Assembly (NCBI RefSeq): GCF_000182925.2
Contig: NC_026503.1
Location: forward strand, 4,898,001-4,962,000
Reading direction: 5' to 3'
Source: Neurospora crassa OR74A
Taxonomy: Eukaryota > Ascomycota > Sordariomycetes > Sordariales > Sordariaceae
DNA: 64,000 nt
Shown: positions 25,246 to 35,529 of the stretch, in pieces
Numbering within the stretch: the first letter of the stretch is position 1
Layout of the letters: each line of letters starts with the position of its first letter
Program-made: the position numbers and the translations under genes
Notes under the pieces: generated by a model
The model's database searches: none
What the model was told of the DNA's origin: nothing
Seen by the model: the letters and a program-made list of their open reading frames with translations, nothing else

Positions 25246-27303
25246 TCAAGTTGCCTGTGCTTGGCCACCTCCCTGCTCACTTCCTCCTCCTCCTCCTCCT
25301 CCTCCTCCTCCACCCCCATCTTGACGCTTCTTGGCCTTCTTCAGCTTAGCAGCATGTTTCTGGTTGCTTTTCTCCCTGCACGGCGCACAGTAGGCAAACG
25401 GCTCTCCGTTTTCCTTTAATGGTCTAGGGATCCCTTGATGCTGCTTGCACCCCATGTTCGTACAGTAGCCGCGCTCTCGGTTGATTTCACGTATCTTGGC
25501 GTGCGTGTCTATGCATTTCTGACATTTCTTGGTGTGTTCCTTGGCTGGCTTCATTCTAACGCTCTTGCAATTATTGCAATACTGTCCCGGCAAAAGGTCC
25601 ACAGGCCACTGAGGATACTCTTTTCCTTCCGCGGCAAGGCGTGCATGGGCATCCGCAGCCGTGGCTCTGGGTGGGATGCCTTCGGGATTCGCAACTCGAG
25701 GTCGCCGAGATCGTTGGGGCCGCTGGGGCCGCTGGGGCTGTTGTGGTTGCTGGGGAGCCTGCGGGTTGGTGTTAGTTTGGTTGTTGGCGGTGGCGACGTA
25801 AGGTGCGTTGGGACTGCTGGGAGGAGGAGGAGGAGGAGCAGCAGCAACAGGAGGCCAATCATCATCATCATCATCATCATCGAGCATCATGGTATCTCCA
25901 GCACTACCGAAAGGATCACCGCCAGAAAAAGAAACGCCAGCCGATGCACCATCAACAAAGGGATCATAGAGAAAGGATCCGTCCGGAAGACGATGACGCT
26001 TCTCCTCAACACGTTGACGCTTATTGCTCTCGCCCGTTTCATCCTCTCCCTCATAACGTCGGCGCTTCGGCTTTCTTGCAGCATTCGCTCCCTCCAACGC
26101 CCCGCCCGAAAACCCCGAAAGCAAACTCTGGAACTTGCGAGACAAGGCTTTGGAATTAGCCGACAGCTCAATCTCAGCCTGACCTTCTGGCTCCGGCGGA
26201 GGCCCATTCGGCGTCCATGGCCCGGCAACATCAGCTTGTTGGAACCGTTCTGCCTGCACTCCGGCCTCCATCACATCCAAGATATTGCTCCCCTCAGGAA
26301 CCGGAAAACTGAACCATCTGGCCAAATAGTCCAATACCCTTACCTCCACACTCCTGTCTCCTCGACAACCATTACACATTGGAGCCCAAGGCGTCCTGTA
26401 TCCGACGACCAAAGCGCCACTTCCATTGCCGCCCGGTGGTTGATAGCCTCTCACGAACCTCGTGTTCTCGGCATCATACCGGCAAGTACACCACTGAGTC
26501 TTGTCATACATGAACCATGACATCCACCCGCATGCATCGCTCAAGTAGGTCGTCAAATACGATGGCTTGAGGAGGTAGTTCTGTACAATATCCGCCACAC
26601 TGCCGGTTTGGTTCAGCTCCACATAATCCGCTTGATTAGGTCGGTACCAAATTTGTCTCTCGGAGTTGGGAATAACGCATCCCACCTTGGGTGGAGCGGC
26701 ACGAAGGAGGGTGAAGAGATCATGGACCGTCAACATATCATTGGGTCTCGGACGTGGAAGAGTCACAGAACAAGGATCGTCGTTGTCGTCGTCGGGCAGG
26801 TTGTCAAGAGTCTTCTTGAGACTTTCCAAAAGACCGTCAAAGTCAACAACGGGGCTGGGTTGCACCTTATTGTTTTTGCCTTGTTCCCCTTCCATGGGTG
26901 TCTTGGAAGCAATGGACCGGGTGTTGGGTGGCGTGGAAGGGGTGTTTTTAGGGGCATCTGGGTTCTGGTGCTGGGATTGGGCTGAGCCCATGGCATTGAG
27001 TGCAGCCTGCACCCTGGCGATGTTGGCTTCAATACGCTGCATAACCTCAAGGGGTATACGAGGTTGATCCTGCGGTGGTTGTAGGGGTTGTGTTGTAGGA
27101 GGAGGAGGAGGAGGAGGAAGGGAAGGAGGTGAATTAGGGTCGTCGGGGTTAGGAGTGTCGAAGGGATATGAGTCGTCCAATGCCGGATCTATCAGATCTA
27201 TATCCATTTCATCGCCATTGCCCGAGTACTGCGAGTCGACGGCTTGGGCTTGGGCCGGATAATTTGACTTGGGGTCCTCGTGGTTGGGGATGTTGGGTTC
27301 CAT
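25246..27303 (-). CDS. Uncharacterised protein with eight-cysteine C-terminal module
   Basis: A single-exon frame of 685 aa that I do not recognise. The N-terminal 120 residues are Pro/Gln/Asp-rich and look disordered. A middle part (about 180-370) has ordinary globular composition, with VKVGCVIPNSERQIW-like segments and several Trp and Cys (WMSWFMYDKTQWCTCRYD, MCNGCRGD). Asp and Pro runs follow (DDDDDDDDWPP). The C-terminus has four Cys pairs at about C576/C579, C594/C597, C614/C619 and C639/C642 (YCNNC, KCQKC, YCTNMGC, YCAPC) spaced like two zinc sites, then a basic KLKKAKK stretch and a 12-Gly run from a (GGA)n tract. Nuclear, nucleic-acid-binding function is possible but is inference. It is divergent to the next gene across 2 kb. 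Confidence 0.72.
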   Translation of the reverse strand: MEPNIPNHEDPKSNYPAQAQAVDSQYSGNGDEMDIDLIDPALDDSYPFDTPNPDDPNSPPSLPPPPPPPTTQPLQPPQDQPRIPLEVMQRIEANIARVQAALNAMGSAQSQHQNPDAPKNTPSTPPNTRSIASKTPMEGEQGKNNKVQPSPVVDFDGLLESLKKTLDNLPDDDNDDPCSVTLPRPRPNDMLTVHDLFTLLRAAPPKVGCVIPNSERQIWYRPNQADYVELNQTGSVADIVQNYLLKPSYLTTYLSDACGWMSWFMYDKTQWCTCRYDAENTRFVRGYQPPGGNGSGALVVGYRTPWAPMCNGCRGDRSVEVRVLDYLARWFSFPVPEGSNILDVMEAGVQAERFQQADVAGPWTPNGPPPEPEGQAEIELSANSKALSRKFQSLLSGFSGGALEGANAARKPKRRRYEGEDETGESNKRQRVEEKRHRLPDGSFLYDPFVDGASAGVSFSGGDPFGSAGDTMMLDDDDDDDDWPPVAAAPPPPPPSSPNAPYVATANNQTNTNPQAPQQPQQPQRPQRPQRSRRPRVANPEGIPPRATAADAHARLAAEGKEYPQWPVDLLPGQYCNNCKSVRMKPAKEHTKKCQKCIDTHAKIREINRERGYCTNMGCKQHQGIPRPLKENGEPFAYCAPCREKSNQKHAAKLKKAKKRQDGGGGGGGGGGGGSEQGGGQAQAT

Positions 27304-29312
27304 GGTACTTGCGTGAGGTTCAAGGAAATGGGAATCTTTGCTAGGTTGGGTTGTTATAGGTGATCGCTGTCACGAAAGTGGGCGAGGCTGGAGATGATGA
27401 TTTACAGCTTGCTTGCCCCTCTTATTTTCTTGTCGTTAAAACACGTCTCTTTTTCTGTCCGAGTCGACACTCAGCTGGTGCTACTGATGATTCACCGAAA
27501 ATAGGAAACAGAAACAAACTCCCGTCGCTCGCGCCATTACGGCCATGGTCGCAGGTATTAAATACTTCTTTCGGCGACGAAAAAGAAGAATCGAAAAGCC
27601 AAACGTAGTTCACTCGGGCCTCTGGTAGCGAGTGTTATCAAAGAAAAAACAATGAATCATGCCCTGATCATTGAGCGCCACCCACTCGGCTCGGCCTCTT
27701 GTCCTCGGTAAAGGTTGCATTGTAGCGAAGTAAGTACCTCACAATCTCCATTGTTTACCTACCTACCTACCTGTCTTGTCATTGTTTGGTTTCCACCAGG
27801 AAAGGATCCATTGTCCTCGATCCCCGTCCCCGCGTCTCTCTTCATTGTCTGTCCATTCCCTGGTTTAGAAATCCCATCCTTTGTCGTTTGTGTCATCTTC
27901 CAAGAGCTCTAAGCTGTGCTGCTACTGTGGTTGCAAGACAAAGTAAAATCCCCTTGTCAGATACCGAGCATGAACAACCAAGGGCAAAGCTTTATCGCCT
28001 TGTCTTGGGCAACAGTGTGGTCAACGATCGCTGCTCGGCTCACGGGTTTAACTTTTCCATCTCATCATAGCACATTGAGCATTGTGTTGTCCCCGAGAGG
28101 AATGATGCTGCTGCTTCATGGAGGATTTATATGATGGAGGCTTATGTCGCGGCTTCTGTTGAGGATATATTTCAGCTACCTACCTACCTACCTACCTATC
28201 TACCTACCTACCATGATTTCCTTTGACTTTGACTTGCTTCGACACGCAACAGTGGGCGTGGCGGGCAGATGGCACACAGCGGAGGAAGATTTGAGCACAA
28301 GACCGCGAGTGAGTGATGTGTATCTGGGACTGTGGGAGGTAGTGGTAATGGCTACGAGCGGTTTTATTTAAATCAAAGTGTAGCCGTGATTTCCTTGCTC
28401 GGCCTGTTTCCTTCTCCCACTTCCTCGGCTTGATTCCTCCATCTTCTCTCTTTCCTCCGCAAGTCACAAGCTCGTTCCAAGACTTAAAAACCCGCATTCC
28501 CTTTGCTTTTCCCTATATGTGTTTCATGAGTAAATCTGATGCTGAATGGAGGCAAGCGAGGACTGGAGGTCATGATAGGTACTGGACTCGTCCATGCGAG
28601 GTTTTTCTCCTCGTCACTGAATGCCCCGTAAACTGCTCACATCGACATGTAGCAGAGGCAGACAGCATGAGTGCCGTACAATCTCGATTCTCGGATTACA
28701 GCACAGCTGGCAACGCAGGGTTACAGGTCTGGTTCATAAACCAACAGCCACACACATGCTTCTCAATGCAACTAGCAGATTCAAGGCACTGCGTTCAATG
28801 CCTGGCCTGGAATCCGGATTTCCTGATGCAATACAGTACTTGTGTGCAAGACATTACATGCACAGCACGTGCGTGCGTCTATTTCGTTAGTCAGGACCCG
28901 AACACATGGGCTTGGGGCGTAGACCTCATCTGCACATGCAATGCTGGTCGCTAAAGCTGCCTTTGCCGTTGCCTTCTTCAACCCGACCACCCATCGAACT
29001 TGCGGTTTCTCAGCGTGTCACTCTCTTCACCTGGCCTCAACTGGCACCGAACCTTGACACGAGGATTGGTAAGGTTTAGAAACCCCCATTCACTGACTCA
29101 GCAAGGAGGAGGAGCAGGCAGGTTGTTGTGTACTTTGCTTGGACAAGGTCAACCGGAATTTCCAACATGACCATCGCCTTGACCTCTCCTCAGCCTTCCA
29201 CATCAGCTACCTACCAGCTTTATCGACCACATAGCTTGCAATTCAAATACATGTGAGTACCCAACAGACCCGTCGCTATCGCTTCTCCTTACTCATAGAC
29301 AAGAAGACCAAG
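27304..29312. other. Shared upstream region of two divergent genes
   Basis: A 2.0-kb gap between divergent genes with no coding support. CTAC runs occur at about 27758-27774 and 28178-28212. Immediately before the + strand gene, GTGAGT at 29253 and an AG at 29298 could bound a 46-nt leader intron, but this is weak because no clear branch site is visible. Confidence 0.45.
28178..28212. repeat. (CTAC)n run
   Basis: About eight near-perfect CTAC copies (one reads CTAT) in the gap between the divergent genes; same motif class as the AGGT islands elsewhere. Confidence 0.8.
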
Positions 29313-31808
29313 ATGGACGCACGAGCAAACAGAAACGTGGGCGGACCCGGAGCAGCCCCTCGCTCGACCGCCGTCCCCGGCTCTTCTTACCTCGATAAGC
29401 CTGAGACCGACGCCAGCAAGACGCCGGTAATTGCTTCACCAATGGGGCCTTTGACAAGCACCGACACGCCTCCAAACATTGTGCATCCATATCCAACCCC
29501 AGTCAGCATATTGGCACCTCCACGCAACACCGACTCGACCGTTTCTTCGAGACCTCTGGCCAACACATCCATTCTCCCCGTTGGTGCCAACCCCATGGCC
29601 GACACAGCCAGCACCATCGCTGTCCCCGCGAGTACCGATTTCCCGCCGCTTCAACCACCACCTATCTTACTACCAGCACTACAACAACAACAACAACAAC
29701 AACATGAAAGTACCCTACACCACCAGCAGGACCAATTGTTACAGCAGATAAGGCAGCAACAGCTGGAACACATGCGTCAGCAGGGACAACTGCCGTCGCA
29801 ACCACGACACGCACATGGCCTAACACCGGAACAACATCAACAACTGGCACAACAACAGCAACTGCATTACTTATACCGCCTACACCAACTCGGCTTACTA
29901 CCACTGCTACAACAAGGGCAAGAGAAAGGCCCGCAACGGCAACAACCACCATGCCCACATGCTCAACAGAAGAAGCAACAGCAGGCACAGCCTCAGCTGA
30001 AAGCACAGCCAGAACAACCTCGACAGCAAGGACAGCCAGAACAGCAGGTACAGCCTCAACATCAACAACAAGAACAACAGCAAAACCAGCCTCGGCAGGG
30101 ACAGCAGGAACAACCTCAGCCTCAGCCGAAAGCACAGCCAAAACAGCAAGTACAGCAGGGACAGCCGGTAGAGCCTCAACAAGAAGAACAACAGCAAAAC
30201 CAGCCTCGACAGCAAGGACAGCAGGAACAACAAGAACAGCAAGGAGACCAAGGAGAAAAAGAACAGCCTCAACAGCAAGAATCGCGAAAGCAGCAAGAAT
30301 ATCAAGAACAACAGAAACTACTGCACCTGGTGCACCAAATACAAGAACTCGAAGCACTTTTACAACAAAACAAAAAACTAGAACCACCGCAACAGCAAAA
30401 GTTGCAGGACCTACGACAGCAACTGCCACCACGACAACTACATCCCCCTTCTTCCCTCTCCGCCTCTGCCTCCTTGGTTCCCCTCCAATTCCATATCCCA
30501 CCCCAAACCCAACGCTTCACCTCCTCCACCTCCACCTCCACACAAACTTCCAATCACAACCCCAATCCACCCCCCTTCTCTGGTGCCGCCATCCCCGGCG
30601 CCCCCTTCCCCATTACCGCAATCCCCCGCCTCCTCCCCGGCATCCACCTCAGCCCCGAGAACTACGACCGCTACCGGATCTTGGTTCACAACCTACGTTT
30701 CCAGCACATCTTCCGGACCGACCCCGCTCTGGCTTTGGCGTTCCATGACGAGTTCAAGACGCGCATGGAGCTGCAAAGGCTGTTGCCGGATAGTCGACCG
30801 CCGAAGCGGTTTGTGAGTGGGCGGGAGGTGCAGAGGGGGCCGCTGAGTCAGGGGGAGTGGGAGTGGGAGTGGGAGAGGGAGAGGATAAGGAGGGAGAGGG
30901 AGAGGAGGGAGGAGATGAGGAGGGAGGAGATGAGGAGGGAGGAGATGAGGAGGGAGGAGATGAGGAGGGAGGAGATGAGGAGGGAGGAGATGAGGAGGGA
31001 GGAGATGAGGAGGGAGGAAGTGAGGAGGGAGGAAGTGAGGAGGGAGGAAGTGAAGAGGGAAAAGGAGAGGGAAAAGGAGAAGGAAAAGGAGAGGGAAAAG
31101 GAGAGGGAAAAGGAGAGGGAAAAGGAGAGGGAAAAGGAGAGGGAAAAGGAGAGGGAAAAAGAAAAAGAAAAAGAAAAAGAAAAAGAAAAAGAAAAAGAAA
31201 AAGAGAAGAGGGAGGTGAGTACCTCTCGGGGACAGGGACAGGGACAGGGGCAGGGCCAGGGTACTGCCGGAGCTAGAGTTGGTGGGAGTGCTGCTGCTGC
31301 TGCTGCTGATGGCAGTGGAAGAGGAGGTAGTGCTACGGGAGGGAGTACCGGTGCCAGTATCGGTGCCAGTGTTGGTGCCAGTGTCGGTGTCAGTGCCAGT
31401 GGAATAGGGAGTGGAGATATGAAAGAAGGAGCTACGGCCACAGATATAGGAGGAAGAGCGCCGGCGGCAGCAGCAGCAGCAGCAGCAAAGATGGCGGAAG
31501 TTGGCACAAGTGTTGGTCCTCCGCGTGTTGCTGGTGAGTGGATCAACAACTTGAATGGAAGCAACAAGCGAATGGCTGCCGCTGACCCCACCGGCCCAGG
31601 AACGGAAACCAGGCCGGAGAAGAGGTCGAAAACGGAGATGAACGCGGGACAAATGAGAACGACGACAAGTGCCCAGAAACCTACCTCTACCTCTACCTCT
31701 GCCTCTACACAGGGGGCTAGAGGGGTTGTCCAGAAGACCGGGGGATCACAGAAGCCCGAGGGATTACTCAAATCGTTGTTGAAGAAAGGGACGGGAAGTA
31801 GCGCTTAG
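29313..31808 (+). CDS. Low-complexity Gln-rich and Arg/Glu/Lys-repeat protein
   Basis: A single frame of 831 aa from the ATG giving MDARANRNVGGPGAAPRSTA. Order: a Thr/Pro/Ser-rich N-terminus (to about 125); a Gln-rich half (about 130-380) with CAA/CAG runs; a short ordinary segment (about 430-520) with ENYDRYRILVHNLRFQHIF and DPALALAFHDEFKTRMELQR; a block of at least seven RREEM-type units; then a long REKEKE block; then Gly/Ala/Ser-rich and a basic tail. The RREE/KEKE block probably forms a long charged helix. The only globular-looking part is the DRYRIL...FKTRMEL segment. I recognise no family. Most of the length reflects simple-sequence expansion, so its boundaries and reality need transcript support. 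Confidence 0.62.
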   Translation: MDARANRNVGGPGAAPRSTAVPGSSYLDKPETDASKTPVIASPMGPLTSTDTPPNIVHPYPTPVSILAPPRNTDSTVSSRPLANTSILPVGANPMADTASTIAVPASTDFPPLQPPPILLPALQQQQQQQHESTLHHQQDQLLQQIRQQQLEHMRQQGQLPSQPRHAHGLTPEQHQQLAQQQQLHYLYRLHQLGLLPLLQQGQEKGPQRQQPPCPHAQQKKQQQAQPQLKAQPEQPRQQGQPEQQVQPQHQQQEQQQNQPRQGQQEQPQPQPKAQPKQQVQQGQPVEPQQEEQQQNQPRQQGQQEQQEQQGDQGEKEQPQQQESRKQQEYQEQQKLLHLVHQIQELEALLQQNKKLEPPQQQKLQDLRQQLPPRQLHPPSSLSASASLVPLQFHIPPQTQRFTSSTSTSTQTSNHNPNPPPFSGAAIPGAPFPITAIPRLLPGIHLSPENYDRYRILVHNLRFQHIFRTDPALALAFHDEFKTRMELQRLLPDSRPPKRFVSGREVQRGPLSQGEWEWEWERERIRRERERREEMRREEMRREEMRREEMRREEMRREEMRREEMRREEVRREEVRREEVKREKEREKEKEKEREKEREKEREKEREKEREKEREKEKEKEKEKEKEKEKEKREVSTSRGQGQGQGQGQGTAGARVGGSAAAAAADGSGRGGSATGGSTGASIGASVGASVGVSASGIGSGDMKEGATATDIGGRAPAAAAAAAAKMAEVGTSVGPPRVAGEWINNLNGSNKRMAAADPTGPGTETRPEKRSKTEMNAGQMRTTTSAQKPTSTSTSASTQGARGVVQKTGGSQKPEGLLKSLLKKGTGSSA
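30890..31060 (+). repeat. 12-bp tandem repeat inside the low-complexity gene
   Basis: Tandem copies of a 12-mer close to AGGGAGGAGATG, encoding (R)REEM/REEV units, passing into GAGAGGGAAAAG and AGAAAA units to about 31205. Copies are nearly identical, which suggests recent expansion and makes the length prone to assembly error. All six frames lack stops in parts of this block. Confidence 0.85.
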
Positions 31809-33324
31809 GGTGTTGCTCTGGGGTTGGATACCTGACATGCTATAGGAAGATGAAGAAAAAAAAAAGCGTTCATGAGCATTGGTTGGAAGGTCAGCGAAGT
31901 ATCATCATCATTGCCTACCTAGGTAAACATGTATCTCTAAACTTCCATGGAATATTCACCCGGTGGTGCGAGAAGGGAATCTGGATAACGCAACACTTCA
32001 TGTTGGACGTACTGATTCACGGCAACAGGTATTAAAGGTGGAAAGAACTATAGACAACAAGCATACATGCATGGTCTATGCTATTTGGTCGAGGCAAACG
32101 AATAAAAGTAGAGGCAGCGTTGAGACATACCGTAGCGGAAACAAATTTTACTAATTTTGTCAAGACCTCATGAACGAACAAGATGCAAAGACCGTCAGTT
32201 AACGGTAACAAAGGTCGATATAGGCAGTAGGCAGTAGGTAATAAGCACACCTACGTCAGGACAAGGAACAATGTGTGAAAGCGAAAACATTGTGCGCCTC
32301 TAGGTCAGCATCATGAGGTAGGTACACGTCGGATCACAGCACTCAATCGTCGGTTAAGATTTACTTTCACACTCGCGACATTCGGTTTCGCGTCCCGGTT
32401 TCGGGTCCAGTCTGATATGATTCGCTAGCTTCAGTACCTCTACTAGACACTCGACGAAAATGAGACGTCAAAATGCCAATATGGCCTATAGCACCTACGA
32501 ATACCTATCTACTACGGAACATGTAGTAATCTCTGTTTAAATACCTGCATGGCTTTAATGAAAATGAGAAGGCAGCGGACTAACGTCAAAATAAGCATCT
32601 GCGGGTGGCAGATCTAGGTACCTAGGTAGGTAACAAAGCACTTGTCCCAACCAAGGGGCATCTTCAAAGTACCTACCAGTGCCAGGGGCGGTACATGTAA
32701 AGCTCCGTGATTGACAATCCTAGTCTAGTTGCTTACTAGAGGTACCACTGCAGACAAGCAGATTCGTATGGCAATTTGTTATTCAGTTACTTGCTCTTAC
32801 TAATGATGAAAGGTGCACCTTTCTTCCCCTTCAACTGGTGAGATTGGAGCCTGCTATGTTGATTCTGATTAGGGTTGCTGCTGTGCTCGTGGGTGGTGGG
32901 CAGGGGCAGGCTTGAAGTTGCCCGACGACCCGGCGTTGGGAGAGCTGGGAATGATACATCCCCTACGCTAGAGTGTAATTGTCCTTTAAATCGATGGATC
33001 AATGTGAGATCAATTCAGAATCATTTCTCTGGGGACGATCACACATAATGTTTGGTTCGGGTAGGTAGGTATAGTTTGAAAACAAGGTCATGTCCATACA
33101 AGTTTGCTTTTTCCTGTTCCATTTTCCTGTCCTATTCCCTTTCCCATTTCCTTTCCCATTTCCTTTCCTTTTTCCTTTCCCATTTTCTTTCCCATTTTTC
33201 TTACCATTTCCCTTCCCCATTATCATAGACCCACTTGCAGCTTCATCCCTCATGATCCCATACTAATACATTGAAACCCCCCTTTTCCCAAAAAATACAG
33301 TAGTAGGTACCTTTAGGTAAACAC

Positions 33325-33564
33325 TCAAACATCAAAATGCTCACCAATATCCCAACCCATCCTCTCCCCCCTTCTCTGCTCCTGCAGACTCGGCTGCCGA
33401 TGCTCATACCTTCCATGCGACTGCATCCCCATTCCCACTCCTTCCACACCACCACTAACGGAAGAATCTGCCGACCCGACTGATCCAACACTACCCCTAT
33501 GCAAACCACCAAGCTGAGGTTCAGTCCCGCTGTAGCATGGCTGGGTACCAGGGCCGTAGCCCAT
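33325..33564 (-). CDS. Possible small Gly/Ser-rich protein
   Basis: A 79-codon frame (MGYGPGTQPCYSGTEPQLGG to MGWDIGEHFDV). Its Gly/Ser/Gln/His-rich composition resembles the neighbouring 101-aa protein on the same strand, about 600 bp upstream, including GSVGSVGSADSS against RSVGSTGAG. No splice sites or domain support it. It could be a related tandem gene, an unplaced exon, or chance. Confidence 0.25.
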   Translation of the reverse strand: MGYGPGTQPCYSGTEPQLGGLHRGSVGSVGSADSSVSGGVEGVGMGMQSHGRYEHRQPSLQEQRRGERMGWDIGEHFDV

Positions 33565-33921
33565 ATCGCGTGCATGTTGGTTTACTGCTCGACGGTCTTT
33601 TTGTTCGGTCGTATCGTTTTTTGATGATGGTGGGGGATTAGTTAGTTACTGTCCTTTTTTTTTTTTTTTTTCTTCTTCTTCTGGTCTGTGTCCATTGGAA
33701 AAAAAAAAAAAAAGAAAAAAAAATTCAATGCATAGGTAGATAGGTAGACGAAAGCTAATGGGTCGCTTAAAGGGAGGTCAACAAGAAGAAGAAGAACAAG
33801 ACCAAGAAGAAGAAGAACAAAAAGAATAAACAAATAAGGAAAAGAAGAACTAATCCAAAACACATAAAGGGAATAAGGTATCATTTTATTCTGTTCTTTT
33901 CTTCCTGGGGAATGAGCATCA

Positions 33922-33960
33922 TCCCCATCCCCATCCCCATCCCCATCCCCATCCCCATCT
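33922..33960 (+). repeat. (CCCCAT)n tandem repeat
   Basis: About six copies of CCCCAT in the 3' flank of the 101-aa gene, next to other C- and T-rich DNA. Confidence 0.85.
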
Positions 33961-34173
33961 CCTCCCCTCTGTTCCCCCCCCCTCTTTTCCCCGTTCTTCC
34001 AATCCCCCCTCCCCCTTCCCCTCCCTCTAAACCCCCAAACAAAAAAAACATCACCCGCTAAGAAGGAAAAGAAAAAAAGTCATCATTGCCAAGGATTAGG
34101 TATCGGCATCGCTCGCACGCTCGCTCGCTTGCTCTTTCAAAGCATAGAGGTAGGTAGATAACCATCGCAACGC

Positions 34174-34775
34174 TCAAAGACCACCTGCACCTGCAGTAGG
34201 GGCTTTCATACCAGAAGTATTTATCCCCGCCCCCGTCGACCCCACGCTCCTCTGGCCCGATCCCGGCTGCGGCATTTCCCCGACGACGTGGTGATGTTGC
34301 TGATCGAAGCCGCCGCCGCCGCTGCCTGTCAGCGAAGGATGGCGGTCGGTGAGGTTGGGGTTGATGTTGAGTGCGTGGGATTGTGAAGAGGAGGAGGATT
34401 TGTTGAGGACTTGGGCTATTGCGTCCATTATTTTGCGTGTTAGTCTTTGATATTTGATCTGATATGGGTTGTTTCTGTTGGGTGTTGGTATGGGGGATTT
34501 GGGGTTTGGGGCTTGGGGAATGCGGATCTGGAAATTAGAAGGTGGTGGTGGATGGATATTGAATGTGATGTGGGCGTGATGGGAAATAGTTGATCACGGA
34601 GAAGAGGGGAAGGTCAGGAGGGGGAGGGCACGGATATGAGAAGGGGGAGAGGGGAAGAGGAGAGGAGAGAAGAGAGGAAAGATAGAAGAGACAGAGGAGA
34701 GAGAAACGTACGCTCATCCTTGGGGTTAGTAGCCTTGTCCATGCCCTTGTCGAGAGCTCTCTTCACGGAGTCCAT
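34174..34775 (-). CDS. Small uncharacterised protein, two exons
   Basis: Exon 1 is 34775-34712 (MDSVKRALDKGMDKATNPKD) and exon 2 is 34415-34174, joining in frame to 101 aa. The 296-nt intron starts GTACGT and ends CAATAG, with ACTAAC about 23 nt before the acceptor, a good fungal branch site. The ATG giving MDAIAQVL, which would begin exon 2 as a separate frame, then lies inside the intron next to the acceptor. The protein has a charged N-terminal helix, then Ser, Gly, His and Gln-rich disordered sequence ending MKAPTAGAGGL. I recognise no family. The model rests on the splice signals and the frame match. Confidence 0.55.
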
Positions 34776-35529
34776 TTTCGTTTGTAGATTTCGATGATAT
34801 AGACGTTGCTGTGGCCGTTTCTCTCGATAAGCAAGTTGTGTTGTAGGTTGATGCCGCGAATGGACGGAGGTCTTCTTAAAGTTGGGTGATTCGATATGCA
34901 AGACTTATCCAATACTACCGAACCATCCAAAAAGGATCGAAGAAATATATATGCAGGAACATTTAGTCGATCCTACATTGAAAAGCAGGAACATGCCATC
35001 GGGCATCGGCTATGAAGACACAGTGATATCATCGTCATCGGCACTTAGCGCAAGTGCCGTGATGGGATCCACCCAGGCTTGGCCCAAACACAACCCACGA
35101 GCTGCCAATAATCGACAGCACAGCCACTAATAACATGGCGACCAAGGAGGATGCGCAAGTCCTGATTCGCATGATGAAAATAAATGTCCATCTTGGCTTG
35201 ATCTGTAATCACCTTGGCCTATGGACGCCCCGATATCTTGACCGCTTTGAGTCATGATGTATGTTGTGGGCGCGCTCGAGCAATAAATCTTAGGCGTGAT
35301 TGTTAGCGTCATGATAGGGCAGTGTAAGATGCTTTGGAGTTCATTGTGAACACTACCAACTCCGTTCTTTGGACGAATTTTGGCCGACTCTATCGTGTCT
35401 AGTAACGTATTAACCGTAAACAACCCTATCGCCATCATTGCCATAGGAGATCATCATATCATTACATTCGTCGACATACCAGTTTGTTGTTCATTATCAT
35501 GTCCATCAAACCATCTCTTCCCAGAAACG
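34776..35529. other. Intergenic
   Basis: No gene seen. It lies between two minus-strand genes and would hold the promoter of the 101-aa gene and the 3' flank of the HAUS3-like gene. Confidence 0.5.

Larger units (their letters stand above)
31809..34173. other. Gene-poor region with pyrimidine-rich repeats
   Basis: Apart from the weak 79-codon candidate listed separately, no gene is supported. It holds imperfect TTTCCCATTTCC-type repeats at about 33110-33230, T and A runs at 33655-33722 and a CCCCAT repeat at about 33922-33960. These lie in the 3' flanks of convergent neighbours. Confidence 0.45.

Noticed and set aside
29662-31771. Several 265-319-codon frames on both strands over the low-complexity gene
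   Set aside because: They exist because the CAA and GAGG repeats contain no stop in most frames. The chosen + frame alone spans the whole region and has a non-repetitive segment with ordinary composition.
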